A stretch of 64,000 nucleotides of DNA from Pelecanus crispus (taxonomy: Eukaryota > Chordata > Aves > Pelecaniformes > Pelecanidae): the NCBI RefSeq assembly GCF_030463565.1, contig NC_134655.1, positions 5,034,372-5,098,371 on the forward strand, given 5' to 3'. Positions 12,305 to 22,770 of the stretch are shown one piece after another. The first letter of the stretch is position 1; every line of letters begins with the position of its first letter. A model generated the notes under the pieces. It was not told the DNA's origin and made no database searches. It saw nothing but the letters and a program-made list of their open reading frames with translations. The position numbers were made by a program, and so were the translations under genes.

Positions 12305-12368
12305 GGGGCGGCGACCCCTCGGCCGGGCCCCATCGCGGGGCGGCGACCCCTCGGCCGGGCCCCATCGC
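12305..12368. repeat. Perfect 32-bp tandem duplication in the RAB39B upstream region
   Basis: The 32-base unit at 12305-12336, beginning GGGGCGGCGACCCCTCGG, is repeated exactly at 12337-12368. Perfect identity suggests a recent event or a local assembly artefact in GC-rich DNA. It lies about 340 bp before the RAB39B start codon and may fall within the promoter or 5' UTR. Confidence 0.95.
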
Positions 12369-12491
12369 GGCCGGCGCCGCGGCTTCGGGGCCGCGCCGGC
12401 AGGGCTGAGGCGGCGGGGCCGGGGCTCGGCGGGGATGCGCCGGCGGTGACGGGGCAGCGGGGTGCCGCGCAGGGGGCCTGCGCCCGCCGCC

Positions 12492-12506
12492 ATGGGGCCC
12501 GCCTGA
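12492..12506 (+). promoter_or_regulatory. Upstream ORF 1 of RAB39B with ideal initiation context
   Basis: A four-codon reading frame (M-G-P-A-stop) starts in the context GCCGCCATGG, which matches the optimal vertebrate initiation sequence. It precedes the RAB39B start by 216 nt. If the mRNA begins upstream of it, it should be translated and would reduce initiation on the main frame. Confidence 0.5.
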
Positions 12507-12655
12507 GCGGCGCGGCCGCGGCGCAGACAGCGGGGCCGGCCAGGCCCGGGCCGCCGCCGGCCCCCGGGGCGCCGCCGTCCCGGCCTAGCGGCGGCTCCCG
12601 CCCGGCGCGCCCCCTGCGGGCGGGCGAGCGGCGGCCCCGGGGCCCCGGGCCGGGC

Positions 12656-12685
12656 ATGGGCGGCGCGGCGGCGGGCGGGCGCTGA
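12656..12685 (+). promoter_or_regulatory. Upstream ORF 2 of RAB39B
   Basis: A nine-codon frame (M-G-G-A-A-A-G-G-R-stop) starts in GGGCATGGG and ends 22 nt before the RAB39B start, in a different frame from the main protein. The short spacer after its stop leaves little distance for re-initiation. A CGG run of about six units separates it from the main ATG. Confidence 0.5.
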
Positions 12686-12707
12686 GGCGGGCGGCGGCGG
12701 CGGCGGC

Positions 12708-12922
12708 ATGGAGGCCATCTGGCTCTACCAGTTCCGCCTGATCGTCATCGGCGACTCCACCGTGGGCAAGTCCTGCCTCATCCGCCGCTTCACCGAGGGC
12801 CGCTTCGCCCAGATCTCCGACCCCACGGTGGGCGTGGATTTCTTCTCCAGGCTGGTGGAGATCGAGCCGGGCAAGAGGATCAAGCTGCAGATCTGGGACA
12901 CGGCCGGGCAGGAGCGGTTCCG
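12708..12922 (+). CDS. RAB39B: RAB39B coding exon 1
   Basis: It encodes residues 1-71 and two bases of Arg72: the P-loop, both switch regions and the DTAGQE motif. It is very GC-rich because it lies in the CpG island. The donor is CCG|GTGAGG. Confidence 0.98.
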
Positions 12923-15900
12923 GTGAGGCGGGCGGCGGCGGGGGCGGGCGGGCCGGGCTGCCCTTCCCGCGGCCGGGGGCTGGGGCCGGCGGCCTCCCCG
13001 GCTGCCGGGCCCCGGCGGCTCGGGCGTTTGGCGAGCGAGACAAAGAGTCCGAATGCGCCTTTTGTGTCCGTGTGTGCCCCCCTTCGTCTGATTTTTGTGG
13101 CCGCGCTGCCCCGCATGGCGCCGGGGAAGCGTACCGCCTTGTGCACCTGGGCTTCGCGGCCTGTGCCGGGCGGCGTGGGGCGGAGGTGTCAGGGAGGGGC
13201 CCCGCAGGCGCCGGCTGGGGCACGGAGGCCGAAGCAGCGCTGGGATTTGGGGGTGTTTAGCAGCCCTGCGCCGCAGCGAGGGGTTCTGCAGCAGGGGACG
13301 CAGCTCGGCAGCGAAAGCGCCCGCTCCTTCACGCCGTAACCAGGGCGTTTCAGAGCTGAACACAGCTTGGTTCGGGCTCGCTCGGCGCGGCGCGCGGTTC
13401 GACGCCGGGCAGGGCGGGGAGGCCGGGGCGAAGCCCTGGCTGTGGCTGCGCGAGGGGTGGCAGGCGCTTTGCGGAGCGTGCCATGCTGAGCGGGCGCAAG
13501 CGGTTTGAGAGGTTGAGCGACGGTAGCGATGGCTGGATGAGGAAAAAGAAAGGCGGCGTGTGGGACCGTGCCAAGAGTTTCCCACAGAACTGTGTGCTAA
13601 AAACAGCAGTCGCGGTTAGAGCAGGCTCGGCCCCAGCTGGACAGGAGGCTGGCGGTGGCACGGGCCGCGCGCTGCTCAGGCGGTGCTCGTTCGGAAGGGG
13701 TGCGAGCGTACCCTCAGCTCCCTGCCTCCCGTTTGCTTCTATTTTTCACGCATCTTTAACCCTCGGCCGCTCTTCCATCCTGCTCCCTCCGGGAGCGCTT
13801 TCCTTGCTCCGCATCTCTGCGCAGCTTCGCGCAGCTTCTGCTTCTGCGCTGTAATGACTCGCCTGAGAAATGTTTTGGTTTCATTCAATAGATGAAACCT
13901 CCCCTACCCCCACCCCTCTCACCGCCTTCCTCCGCATCTGTGGCGCTGGCGTCTGGCCCAGGGTGTGCAGTAGTCGGTCCTTACCCACTGGCAGGTTTTT
14001 CTTCGCTACCTTGCAGCCTCTCGGGGCGAGGAGCTGGTGCTTTATTCTGCTGAGAGAGGAGGTGCTTTAGCTTGCAGTTGCATCAGCTTCCACCTTTGGA
14101 TCTCGGGTTGAGGTGTGTAGAAAACACACCCGGGTGCTGTCTCCTGCTTCTGCGTTCGCTGTGAACAACAAAAACTGTTGGATGGCTTCAATTTCCTTTC
14201 TTGTACACATTAGGAAGTTTGGGGCCCTGGAGGCTGCTTACCCCTTAGTGCTGGTGGTTGACCCGGCCCGGCGCTCGGACCGGAAGCATGATGAGCAGGC
14301 GACCTTCAGCGCAAGGGCAGGCTGCACTGCTGCGATGGGCAGCAGCATTCAAAGGCAGGAAGAGTGGAAGGGGCAGGAACAGCGAGTGACATAAAAAAAA
14401 GCACATCGCGCAACTTTGAAATGCCCTTGCCAAAGCGCAGACTTAAATTCCCAGGGTGAAAAGCTAGAGGGAAGCGAGCAAACCCAGGTGCCTTTACGGT
14501 GCGCTCTGAAGTATGAAAAAATCAGGCAAAAAGTCTGTTTTGTGTTTATCCCTTTCAAATCACCATTAGCCCTGTGACAAATTGTGCCCCATAAAGACAG
14601 CAGGTCTTGGGCTCCTCCTGGAAGTTATTTTTCTTGGCAAAAAGCAAGATGTAGCTAGTACTGGAGTAAGCTGAAGCTTCTCAAGACTTGGGGGCATAGG
14701 CAAGAAGCACGACGGTGCGGGTGCTCTCCAGAACCCTTAAACCTTTTTGTCTTAGCACAGGGAATTTCTTAAGAAGGGAATTCGTAAGAATGAGCTCCGC
14801 TTCTTCACAGAGTTCTCTGATTTGAGCATTTCCAGTCTGCTTTGCGTGGTTTAACAGCTGCCCCACAAGGAAGAAACCACTGTAGTTATTTTGAAGACAC
14901 CTTGTTGGCATGCCCTGGTCTGCAGCTGTGCTTCATTTCTGCTCTTCCTGACCCCTGTTGTGAGCTCTTTCACTCTCCATAAATTAGAAGCAATTTCCGT
15001 GCAGTTAAGGCTTAAATTACAGTCAAGCACGTGCCAATTTATTTTGCCAGATCCGGCCCCGAAACATGCTGCCTGGGGCAGCGCTGGGGCTGCTTTGGAG
15101 CTGTAGAAGAGCAAGGTCCAGTTCTTCCTGGATCCAGCAGGTTTTGCCCGTCTCTGGTTGCTCAGATACTGCGATTTCCTTGTCTGAAACGTGATGTTGT
15201 GTAATGCTAACAAAAGCATGTGCAGCCCTCACTCCCTGGAACTGTGTACCACCACCTACAGAAGAGCTGTTTCCTTCCAGCCGGCCGCTCTCCCTTGGCC
15301 GAGAGGGAAAGACTCGGAACAAACAGGCACGGACCCCAGGTACGAGAGTCCCCAGACAGAGGCAATACCTTTATGTTAAATCTTGGCCAAAATAGGTGCA
15401 AATCCCCGTACTGCTCTGCATGAGCATGTATGAGCATGGCGGGAGGGGGGAGAAGGTAGGGGTCTCGGAAGGGAATTGGGGCGTGACGTGCAGCGTGAAG
15501 GCAACAGAGTTTGCTTCCCGCGGGTCGGTAAGGAAAACGGTCTGTGGAAAAGGCTTTAAAAGAAGGCACTGAGACCTTCACCTAGTTTTACCCCAAAGCA
15601 GCGTTCAGCTTAGATCCTGTCACGTCTTTCAGAAGTACCTGAGGCATTGTTGGTGTTGGCAGGAGGAGCCAGGGCTGATGGCACGGAACACCAGGGAGCA
15701 GCAGAAATGCCTGTGACAGCATGGGGGTGAATTCAGAGCGCTGATATCTGTTTGCAGCTGGCTAGATAGCAAAAGGCAGATCTAATTCCCTCAGTGCCAA
15801 ATGTGCAGAGCTACTGTTGTCCTTCAGCCAGATAATTGGGAGAGGAGAAATTACCCAAACGCAGCCAGCTATCTTTTTTTCCCCCTCTTCTGGCTCTCTT

Positions 15901-17510
15901 CAGCCTTGGCTGTGGATTTTCACCCATCACTGCATGTGTGTTGATAAAGCAATCCTTGAAAATACCAGTTAATCCTTTCTTGGGGCAGTTTTGCTAGATA
16001 CACACACTGCAGGACCAAATAACCCCTAAGAACAGTCTTGCATGTCCAAAAAAAGAACTTGTCCCAAGGTAAAAATGCAGCAGTGCTTACATTTTCCCAG
16101 CAAGGAAAGTTCAGGCCCGAGCGTGAATTCCTCCAGGGACTGAAATCGATCATTGCTTCTGGATTTAGAAGGAATCCCTGACTTTGCAGAAACACCACAG
16201 TTTCACAGCCTCTTGGTTTTTCCACGTGTAGTACTCACTGAACTGTGGCTCTGTTCAGCCTCATGGTCTCAGCTTCGCTCCGTCGCCGGCGTTAGCTGGT
16301 GTCATGTGCTGCCTCTGGCTGCATTGAAGCCTGCCCTCACTCTTGTGGAAGACTTGTGGAAGATGCGCTCCATTTCTCAGCCCGCGGTTCGGTAGTCTTT
16401 TTGGTTACTGTTTAACGTTGTTGGCATTTGGTAGGAACACGACCAACAGTAATGCAGCTTCCTCTAGGAAGCTGTTGTGTCATTTTACTGTTACGCAGGT
16501 GTTCAGAGTGGCTGTTCCTGTTAAGCGCGTTAGCTGTAACGGTACGTGCCGTCATTTTGACCAGCGGTGTAGTGGGAGGAAGCGTAAGGGTCGGTGGATG
16601 TCCCTGTGCCAAAGCCCTGGGTGTATGGAGGGGAGCTACAAGCCCATGGCCTGCCTTCCAAATCTGTAGCCGCCACCTTTTATGTGTCTGTCAGAGAGCG
16701 GGTGTTTGGTTTCAAATGAATCCTTTAATTTGCTACAGTACTTCTAAACCAGTGGGTTAGACAGGGCATTCAGAGAACTTACATGGCGGGGGACGGGACT
16801 CTTGAGGTCTTTTCGAACGACAAGCTCTACAGAGCACAAGCTAAAAGCAGTAAGACATTGCCTGAATGGTCTTCTCTGCCCTGTAGTCTGCAGGGGGGAC
16901 AGGGTGGTGGTAACACTGTTTCCTTAAACAAAGGTGTGTGTTCAGAAGGGCTACATTTGGCTTAACAACAACAACAAAAAATATCAGAAGAAAGAAACAA
17001 ACAAAAGCCCAGGTGAAACTCGCTCTGCCCTTCTTCCCAAGCAGCTGTAACTCATATTTTTGTTGTGGCTCATTCGTTTCCAGGTCCATCACCAGAGCCT
17101 ACTACAGGAACTCAGTTGGCGGACTCCTCCTCTTTGACATTACAAACCGCAGGTCCTTCCAGAACGTCCACGAGTGGCTAGAGGAGACCAAGGTGCACGT
17201 CCAGCCATACCAGATCGTCTTCGTTTTGGTAGGTCACAAGTGTGACCTTGACACACAGCGGCAAGTCACCAGGCACGAGGCTGAGAAACTGGCTGCTGCA
17301 TATGGTATGAAGTACATTGAGACCTCGGCTCGGGATGCCATTAACGTGGAGAAGGCCTTCACTGATCTGACTCGAGATATATACGAGCTTGTTAAAAGGG
17401 GGGACATTTCAATCCAGGAGGGATGGGAAGGGGTAAAGAGCGGGTTTGTCCCAAACGTAGTGCACTCTTCAGAAGAAGTGGTGAAATCAGATAGGCGATG
17501 CTTGTGCTGA
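12708..17510 (+). CDS. RAB39B: RAB39B, member of the RAS oncogene family (join 12708-12922, 17084-17510)
   Basis: Two exons encode a 213-aa Rab GTPase of vesicle traffic at the Golgi and endosomes. Loss of the human protein causes X-linked intellectual disability with early parkinsonism. Visible motifs are the P-loop GDSTVGKS (15-22), switch [10 protein letters not shown] (38-46), WDTAGQE (63-69), the Rab39-type base-recognition motif GHKCD (122-126) in place of NKxD, ETSAR (151-155) and a C-terminal CLC for double geranylgeranylation. The length equals human RAB39B. The N terminus MEAIWLYQF and the ending RRCLC separate it from RAB39A. The intron splits Arg72 (CG|G), with GT at 12923 and TTTCCAG before 17084. 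The start lies in GGCGGCATGG. The gene converges with VBP1, as in human. Confidence 0.98.
12923..17083 (+). other. RAB39B: RAB39B intron 1
   Basis: This 4.16-kb intron is CpG-rich in the first ~500 bp and then ordinary. I see no additional exon. An open frame that runs into exon 2 from 16938 is intronic read-through before the acceptor. Confidence 0.9.
17084..17510 (+). CDS. RAB39B: RAB39B coding exon 2
   Basis: It encodes the end of Arg72 to Cys213 and the TGA at 17508-17510. It carries the GHKCD and ETSAR guanine-binding motifs, the conserved [20 protein letters not shown] segment of Rab39 proteins and the prenylated CLC end. Confidence 0.98.
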
Positions 17511-20500
17511 GCTCTTCTAGTGAGGCAAGTGGTGATGAACTCTACTAACCAAACGTACTTTACTAAGTGAACTCGGTGTGACAGAAGGGAGAGCAACGCT
17601 CCCATTGTGAACAGCCTCCCACGTTGTTTTGGACACCAGAACAGACCCCGGAAAGAAATGTTCTGTTCCAAATAATCTTTCAGAACTGGGGGCTGCAAAC
17701 CTAAAGGAGAGTGAGTGAGGGTGCATGTAGATGTTGTAAGGAGACAGGAAGCAGAAATGAGGGGCTGCACGAGACAGGCGAGAGTACACAGCGAGCTGAA
17801 TGGGCTGGCACGTGCCAGGGTGCCCTACATGTCCTCTTCTAAGTAAATCCATAGCTCCATACTGGGTATTGAAGCCACAGTATGGATGTTTTAGTAGTAT
17901 GACAGATGGGCAGACAGAGAGAGAGGACTTCTTCGTTTGTGTCAGCTGTTATTGCCAGGAAGGTGTAAAGGCAGCACAGATACTATTTCCTCGTTAAGGC
18001 CAACTCCACAGGAAAAGTTTACTGACGTGGTATGCACACTTCTGAATTTTCTTTCTTATGTTCTTGAACCTAGTTCGATAGCAAAGAATATTCTGTGGGA
18101 TGTAAAGAGGAAAACAGCAGTTATTTGATTGGTAATTAAAATTTAAATTATTCCCCTCCCCACTAGTGCTTTTCTTGCTGTGCTGAACTGGGATTCTAAG
18201 CGGCAACTCCTGCTCCAGTAGTAATTATTGAATGCATTTTTACGCATTTACTGCCTAGGTGAGTACCTTGAAAATACCCTGAGTTCAGGGCTTTCCAGCA
18301 GAATTAAGTGATCAAGAGCATAACGAGACACCCTTGTCCTCATATGTTACATCTTAAGGCTGGGGTGTCCGGACATTTCTGTCTTGCTAACAGCACTGTG
18401 CTGACCTTCTGGTTGTCTTACCAGCCAGGTCACAAGGAGGACTGGAAAGGACAGGGGTGGGGGGGGACTCCCAACAAAATAAAAAAACTTAACTCAGGTG
18501 CATCAGATATCCTAAAAGGTGAGATTTGATTTTAAAGAAGTTAAATAGCATGGAAAGCGACAGCTTCCATCAGTACTTTCTGCTGTTAAAAGTGTCATTT
18601 TCTTTCTTGGCATCTGTGGAAGAAGAGACCTAGCACTGGGAAGGAGGAGCACACAACAGAAGGGTCTGAGCAGGTGGAAAGGAAAGCCACAAGACAAGCT
18701 CAAGAGTAAAGTTTGTTTTCCTCCATGTTTTAATTTGACAAAAGAGGATCCATCTCAGGTTGGTCATCACGGGCTGGTAGCCGCGTTACAAAGCTGTACG
18801 TAGGTGGATGCTTTCTGGGAATGCCATTCACCGCTCAGAAGCTTTGCTTCCGCCAAGTTTTACCTTCAGCTTTTGAAGTGCAGCAGGGTAACTGTGCTCC
18901 TGCAGCGAACTAGGGAAGTTGAGCCTATTAAAAGCAAACAAACAAAACTATAGGGACCTTTTTTTTTTTAACTCAAGTTTGCAAGCTTTATATACCAAAC
19001 GGCTAATGGGCGGGGGGCGATTAGGTAAAAACCACAGGAAGCATCTGGTGTTTGATTTTAGGCCTCTAAGTAGAGAAGAATAAAATGCTTGTTACAGCTT
19101 TTTAAGCCATGCCATCTATAAAAGCATGGGTCATCGTCATTGCTCTTAGGTTCAGCCCATTTCTCCCTTTGACCCTGTGCTCATGGTTTGCAGCACATGG
19201 GCAGGCCTGTATGAAGAGAAAAAAAAAAAAAAAACCACACACAAAACCAAACCCTGTTGTTTCTGTACAAAGCCAAAAAACAAAACCACAACAAACCCAA
19301 CCCAACAACCAAAACCCTGAAAATGGAAAAACATTTTTATTTTTGGTGTTCCAGGAACAATTTGAGTTCCTGGGCTCTGCAGGGGAGCAGCAGTGTTGCA
19401 CCTGCTGGGAGGGCACTGGGAGCAAATTAGGGGATGGGGGGAGGTGGCAGTGGTCTGGCACCTTGCAGTAAGCTTGTCACTGCTAACCCCTGAGCACTCT
19501 TGCATAGGCTGTGAATGTATCAAAAACCTTGCGCTAAAGCCCAGTGAGTTCCTGGCAGATTCAGCTGTGGTCAAGTTGCATGCCCTTAAGCTAATTTTAA
19601 AAAAAAAAAAAAATTCCCTTTACAAAATCTCTTTCTAGGTAAGCAAAGCTGGAGAAGACTGATGCAGAGAGCGCCACAGGAGCTTGGCTGCCATGGGCTC
19701 TCGTGGGCTGACGCCAGTGGAGCGTGCGAGGTTTGCTCGGACCAGGTCTGTTAGTCGTGTTGTCACAAAGGCAAGGACAAGCGAGTACAAGAGGGTTGGG
19801 TTCTTCTGCCTCTGACCGGCCAGCGGTCTGCCAGGGGCCGGCTGTTCACGAGGTGTGCCCTGGGGCGCCACACTGATGGCAGTTAGAGGTTGGATCAAAT
19901 GGCATTTTAGCAATAGTCAAATTCTGTAATTCTGTGTGCAGGAACCTGGCCAGCAGGGGAAAGATCAGTTTTCATGAGACAACCAATATTTTACTTAATG
20001 GGTTTTGGACATTCCCCTCTACTGCTCCCAGAGAGAAATTCCAGAAAGCCTAAATAAGTAAGTGCATTCAGGCCTTCAGAGTAAATCTTCAATTTAAAAA
20101 TACAAGTGTCATAATTCTAAAGAGGAACAGTACAGAAGAAAATGTACACAGTCTTAACTACTTAGAGGTAATAAATGGTTATACTAAATGATAGAGAAAT
20201 CATTATATACATCTTTTTCTAATTCCTTGCGTTTTCTAGACAGCTTATTAAAATATAGGAAATGTAGATTCATCTGTACAAAATTTGGAATGTTTTTTCT
20301 AAGATGAAGAACTTATAGGATATGCTAAGAATTCTTTTCTAACAACTGGTTTTAATGCTTTGACTTCTAGTGCAAGAGGCATTTAGAGAAATCGGAAGGT
20401 GGGTGATACCTTTCACAGGATAAAGGTCAGGAGCTCTTTTACTCTAGGACAAAAAGAAAAAAAAAAGAAACCGCTAACTTTCTGTGGTCTCTACCACATG

Positions 20501-20570
20501 TTAAAAACAATCTGCATGTTAGATTGAACTTGCTCAGAACCTGCAGAATAAAAGCATACTATACACTTTC
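17511..20570 (+). other. RAB39B: Probable RAB39B 3' UTR
   Basis: No coding exon follows the stop. Candidate AATAAA poly(A) signals occur at 19079-19084 and 20547-20552. The last is followed by T/G-rich sequence and is taken as the distal end, giving a 3' UTR of about 3 kb. Homopolymer A tracts lie at 19219-19234 and 19599-19613, and an A/C-rich stretch at about 19235-19320. The true end needs transcript data. Confidence 0.55.
20547..20552 (+). terminator. Candidate distal poly(A) signal of RAB39B
   Basis: An AATAAA in the context CAGAATAAAAGC. An earlier AATAAA at 19079-19084 could give a shorter mRNA. Confidence 0.45.
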
Positions 20571-21690
20571 CTCGCTTTCTGTTATGCACTGTAACGAAAT
20601 GTGAAAATAACGCTGTATTTAGCTGTCTGTATGTGACTGAAAATATGCTTGTATTTAGCAAAATGGTTACTACGTGATAATGTGAAATTTAAAACTTGTA
20701 AAGAAACTTTGGTGGTGGTTTGTTTTTTTTTTTTCTCCCCCCCCCTCCCCAGTTTTTATCAGGAAGCCATCTACTACCCCCACCACTTGCATGCTGCCAC
20801 AGCCATCTCCCCCCTGGCCCCAGCCTTTAGGTACCTTTAGAACCTACGGAGCGATTCCAGCTGGCGTGCTGGCACCCCCACCATGCAGCATGAGGTCGCT
20901 GGCAGTGGCACACAGCACACACTTTGCTCATGCAGAAATGCTTAACTCGTCATTTCATTGTGCGCAACACAGGCAGGCAACCGCTGCCTTCGGACCAGCC
21001 AGAGCCGGGGGAGCGCGCTTTAAGCCTGTTGGGATCTCGTTAACCTACATTGAAGGGAAAATTGCAAGAGAAATCAGGACCTGTTTGCAGCTGCCTTTCC
21101 TGTCATTCCTGATGCTCTTAAAAAATGGGAGAGAAGCAGCCCGCAGTCTGAGCAGCCCCCCGTTCAGCCTAGCGCAGCCCGTTAGTCAAGTCACGTGTTA
21201 GATCGAAACATTTCTCTGCTACAGCCAAAGATGCTGGAACAAACAGCATCGCCCTGCAGGAAAGGTATGGCTGAGCCAAGCCCAGGGACTTACTCGTGAC
21301 CGGTGGTACGGATTTACCCGGTTTCCACCCATCCCTGCAGCTCTCGCTCTTTTACAGCCACCGTGCTGTCGAATCAGTTGCTGGTATTCACCAAGTCAGA
21401 TGTGCTGACTCACGCTCCCCGTTCCATTCAAGCCGGCATTCAGCAGCTCCACTGTTCGCGGCTGCTGCTTCAAACAAATTTTTTCACCCCCCTGCCCCCC
21501 GTTAAGGGAGGGAAACATTATAAAAAGATCACACATCAGGTCGATGACTTTCTCACACAAAGAAAGATGCACAAAAATAGGTGTTTGCCACAAGGGTTTA
21601 GTTTTACTATTTTAATATCATGAAATAAAAGTACAAAAAATTTACAGGTATATTGTTTCTTACATGAAGATCAAACAGTTAACATTTGCA
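20571..21690. other. Short intergenic gap between convergent genes
   Basis: This stretch lies between the probable 3' ends of RAB39B and VBP1. A T10 and pyrimidine run sits at about 20720-20750, followed by a moderately GC-rich patch (about 20780-21200). No exon or RNA gene is recognised. Confidence 0.55.
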
Positions 21691-22699
21691 TTTATTTTGC
21701 AGCGAAACCTGTATTCTCAGTCACAGAATGTGAGTATTAGCCACTGACATCACCACTGCGCATTTCATTTTAGAAAGAAACTGGAGAGGTAAAAGGCAAC
21801 AATCTTGCAAGGCTTCATAAGAACCAAAAAAATACTCCAACTGCTAACGCCAGAAGTCATGCTTCAGTAAACCATCCTTACCTAATACAGGTTTCACCAC
21901 CTGGGAGGCTGAGAGCGTTAAGACATTGGAACTGGACGTCTTGTCTAAGGGATCGTAAATAGGGGGGTTCTCGTTTACAGGCTATCAGCGTTTTGGTGCC
22001 CTTGTTCGACGCGTTTGCAAAACCAAGCAGTGTGCGCGCACGTATGAAAAAGAACGGGGTGAGATCACCTGCAGTCTTGACATAGCTTGTGCTGTTTACT
22101 CCGTTCACCACTCTTCTCTGAAGACGAGTCACAAACTGTTGTACGTAAAGTGCTGAGAGTTCAGTAACAGGCAGTTAACTAACCAATAAATATTAAAAAC
22201 AAGTTTATCCAAAGTGGATATCCAGGAATGCTTGCAGATTGATGCTGCCAATTAACTGACTGAAACAAAATCCAAGACTTCACTGTATTTTTTCTGTTTC
22301 CTAGAACATTACAGCTGCATGTCTTCCCAGCCCAAGTCGACTTCAGCACCATCAGCTGTACACAGGGATGAAAAAGTAAACCCCTGCATTACCTTAACCT
22401 GCTAAAATGTCAGACCCCATTTCCATACATGCCCCTCCACTTTTCAGACAAGCTTTCAGGCAGAAATTTATTTATGACAGACTGGTCTGTGCGGTGCCTT
22501 TTCAAATAATTCATTTCATGAAGCATGCATGAAACCAAATTTTGAGTTTACAAATAAATAAAACGGTGCTCACCATTAGTTTTTATATATTTTACCATTT
22601 ACTGAAATGCTTAAAGTAACTCAGTCCCTTAAGAATGAACTTGGGGGTGTTTAAATAAAAAATATTTGGAAATTGAAACCGCATTCAAAATTGGCAAAA
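21691..22699 (-). other. VBP1: Probable VBP1 3' UTR, with two poly(A) choices
   Basis: On the - strand AATAAA occurs at 22472-22467, about 230 nt after the VBP1 stop, and again at 21696-21691. The proximal signal would give a short 3' UTR and the distal one about 1 kb. No coding potential is seen. Confidence 0.5.
22467..22472 (-). terminator. VBP1: Candidate proximal poly(A) signal of VBP1
   Basis: An AATAAA on the - strand within CATAAATAAATT, about 230 nt past the stop codon. Confidence 0.5.
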
Positions 22700-22770
22700 C
22701 TATGCTTTGTTTTTGGAAGGGTCTTGCTTGTTTCTTCTCTTTACATCCCAATTATAAACTCTAGCCATAT
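22700..22770 (-). CDS. VBP1: VBP1 coding exon 6 (last)
   Basis: It encodes the end of Asn175 to Ala197 (NMARVYNWDVKRRNK then a Lys-rich end) and the TAG stop at 22700-22702. The acceptor is ACACCCTCAG|AT. Confidence 0.97.

Larger units (their letters stand above)
12100..13500 (+). promoter_or_regulatory. RAB39B: RAB39B CpG-island promoter and 5' UTR
   Basis: A very CpG-rich block covers the RAB39B first exon. GC boxes (repeated CCCCGCC, about 12113-12136) lie roughly 570-600 bp before the start codon and would bind Sp1-type factors. No TATA box is seen, as expected for a CpG-island promoter. The exact transcription start cannot be read from the sequence. The island also covers the first ~500 bp of intron 1. 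Confidence 0.8.

Noticed and set aside
11159-12685. Open frame of 508 codons upstream of RAB39B
   Set aside because: It is a Pro/Ser/Gly-rich translation of the minisatellite and GC-rich promoter. A second frame through the same repeat is also open, and it ends in the second upstream ORF of RAB39B. There is no domain or splice support.
16938-17083. Upstream extension of the RAB39B exon 2 frame
   Set aside because: It lies before the acceptor TTTCCAG and has a poly-Lys/Thr-rich intronic translation. The exon 1 to exon 2 join reproduces the full 213-aa Rab39B.
12708-17510. RAB39A as the identity of the Rab gene
   Set aside because: RAB39A has a METIWIYQF start, an extra stretch before DPTVG, and a different C-terminal cysteine motif. 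This protein follows RAB39B throughout.
19840-19935. Possible degraded CR1 tail (GGTTGGATCAAATG, AATTCTGTAATTCTGTG)
   Set aside because: The match is too short and diverged to call with confidence; only the end resembles the CR1 octamer tail.
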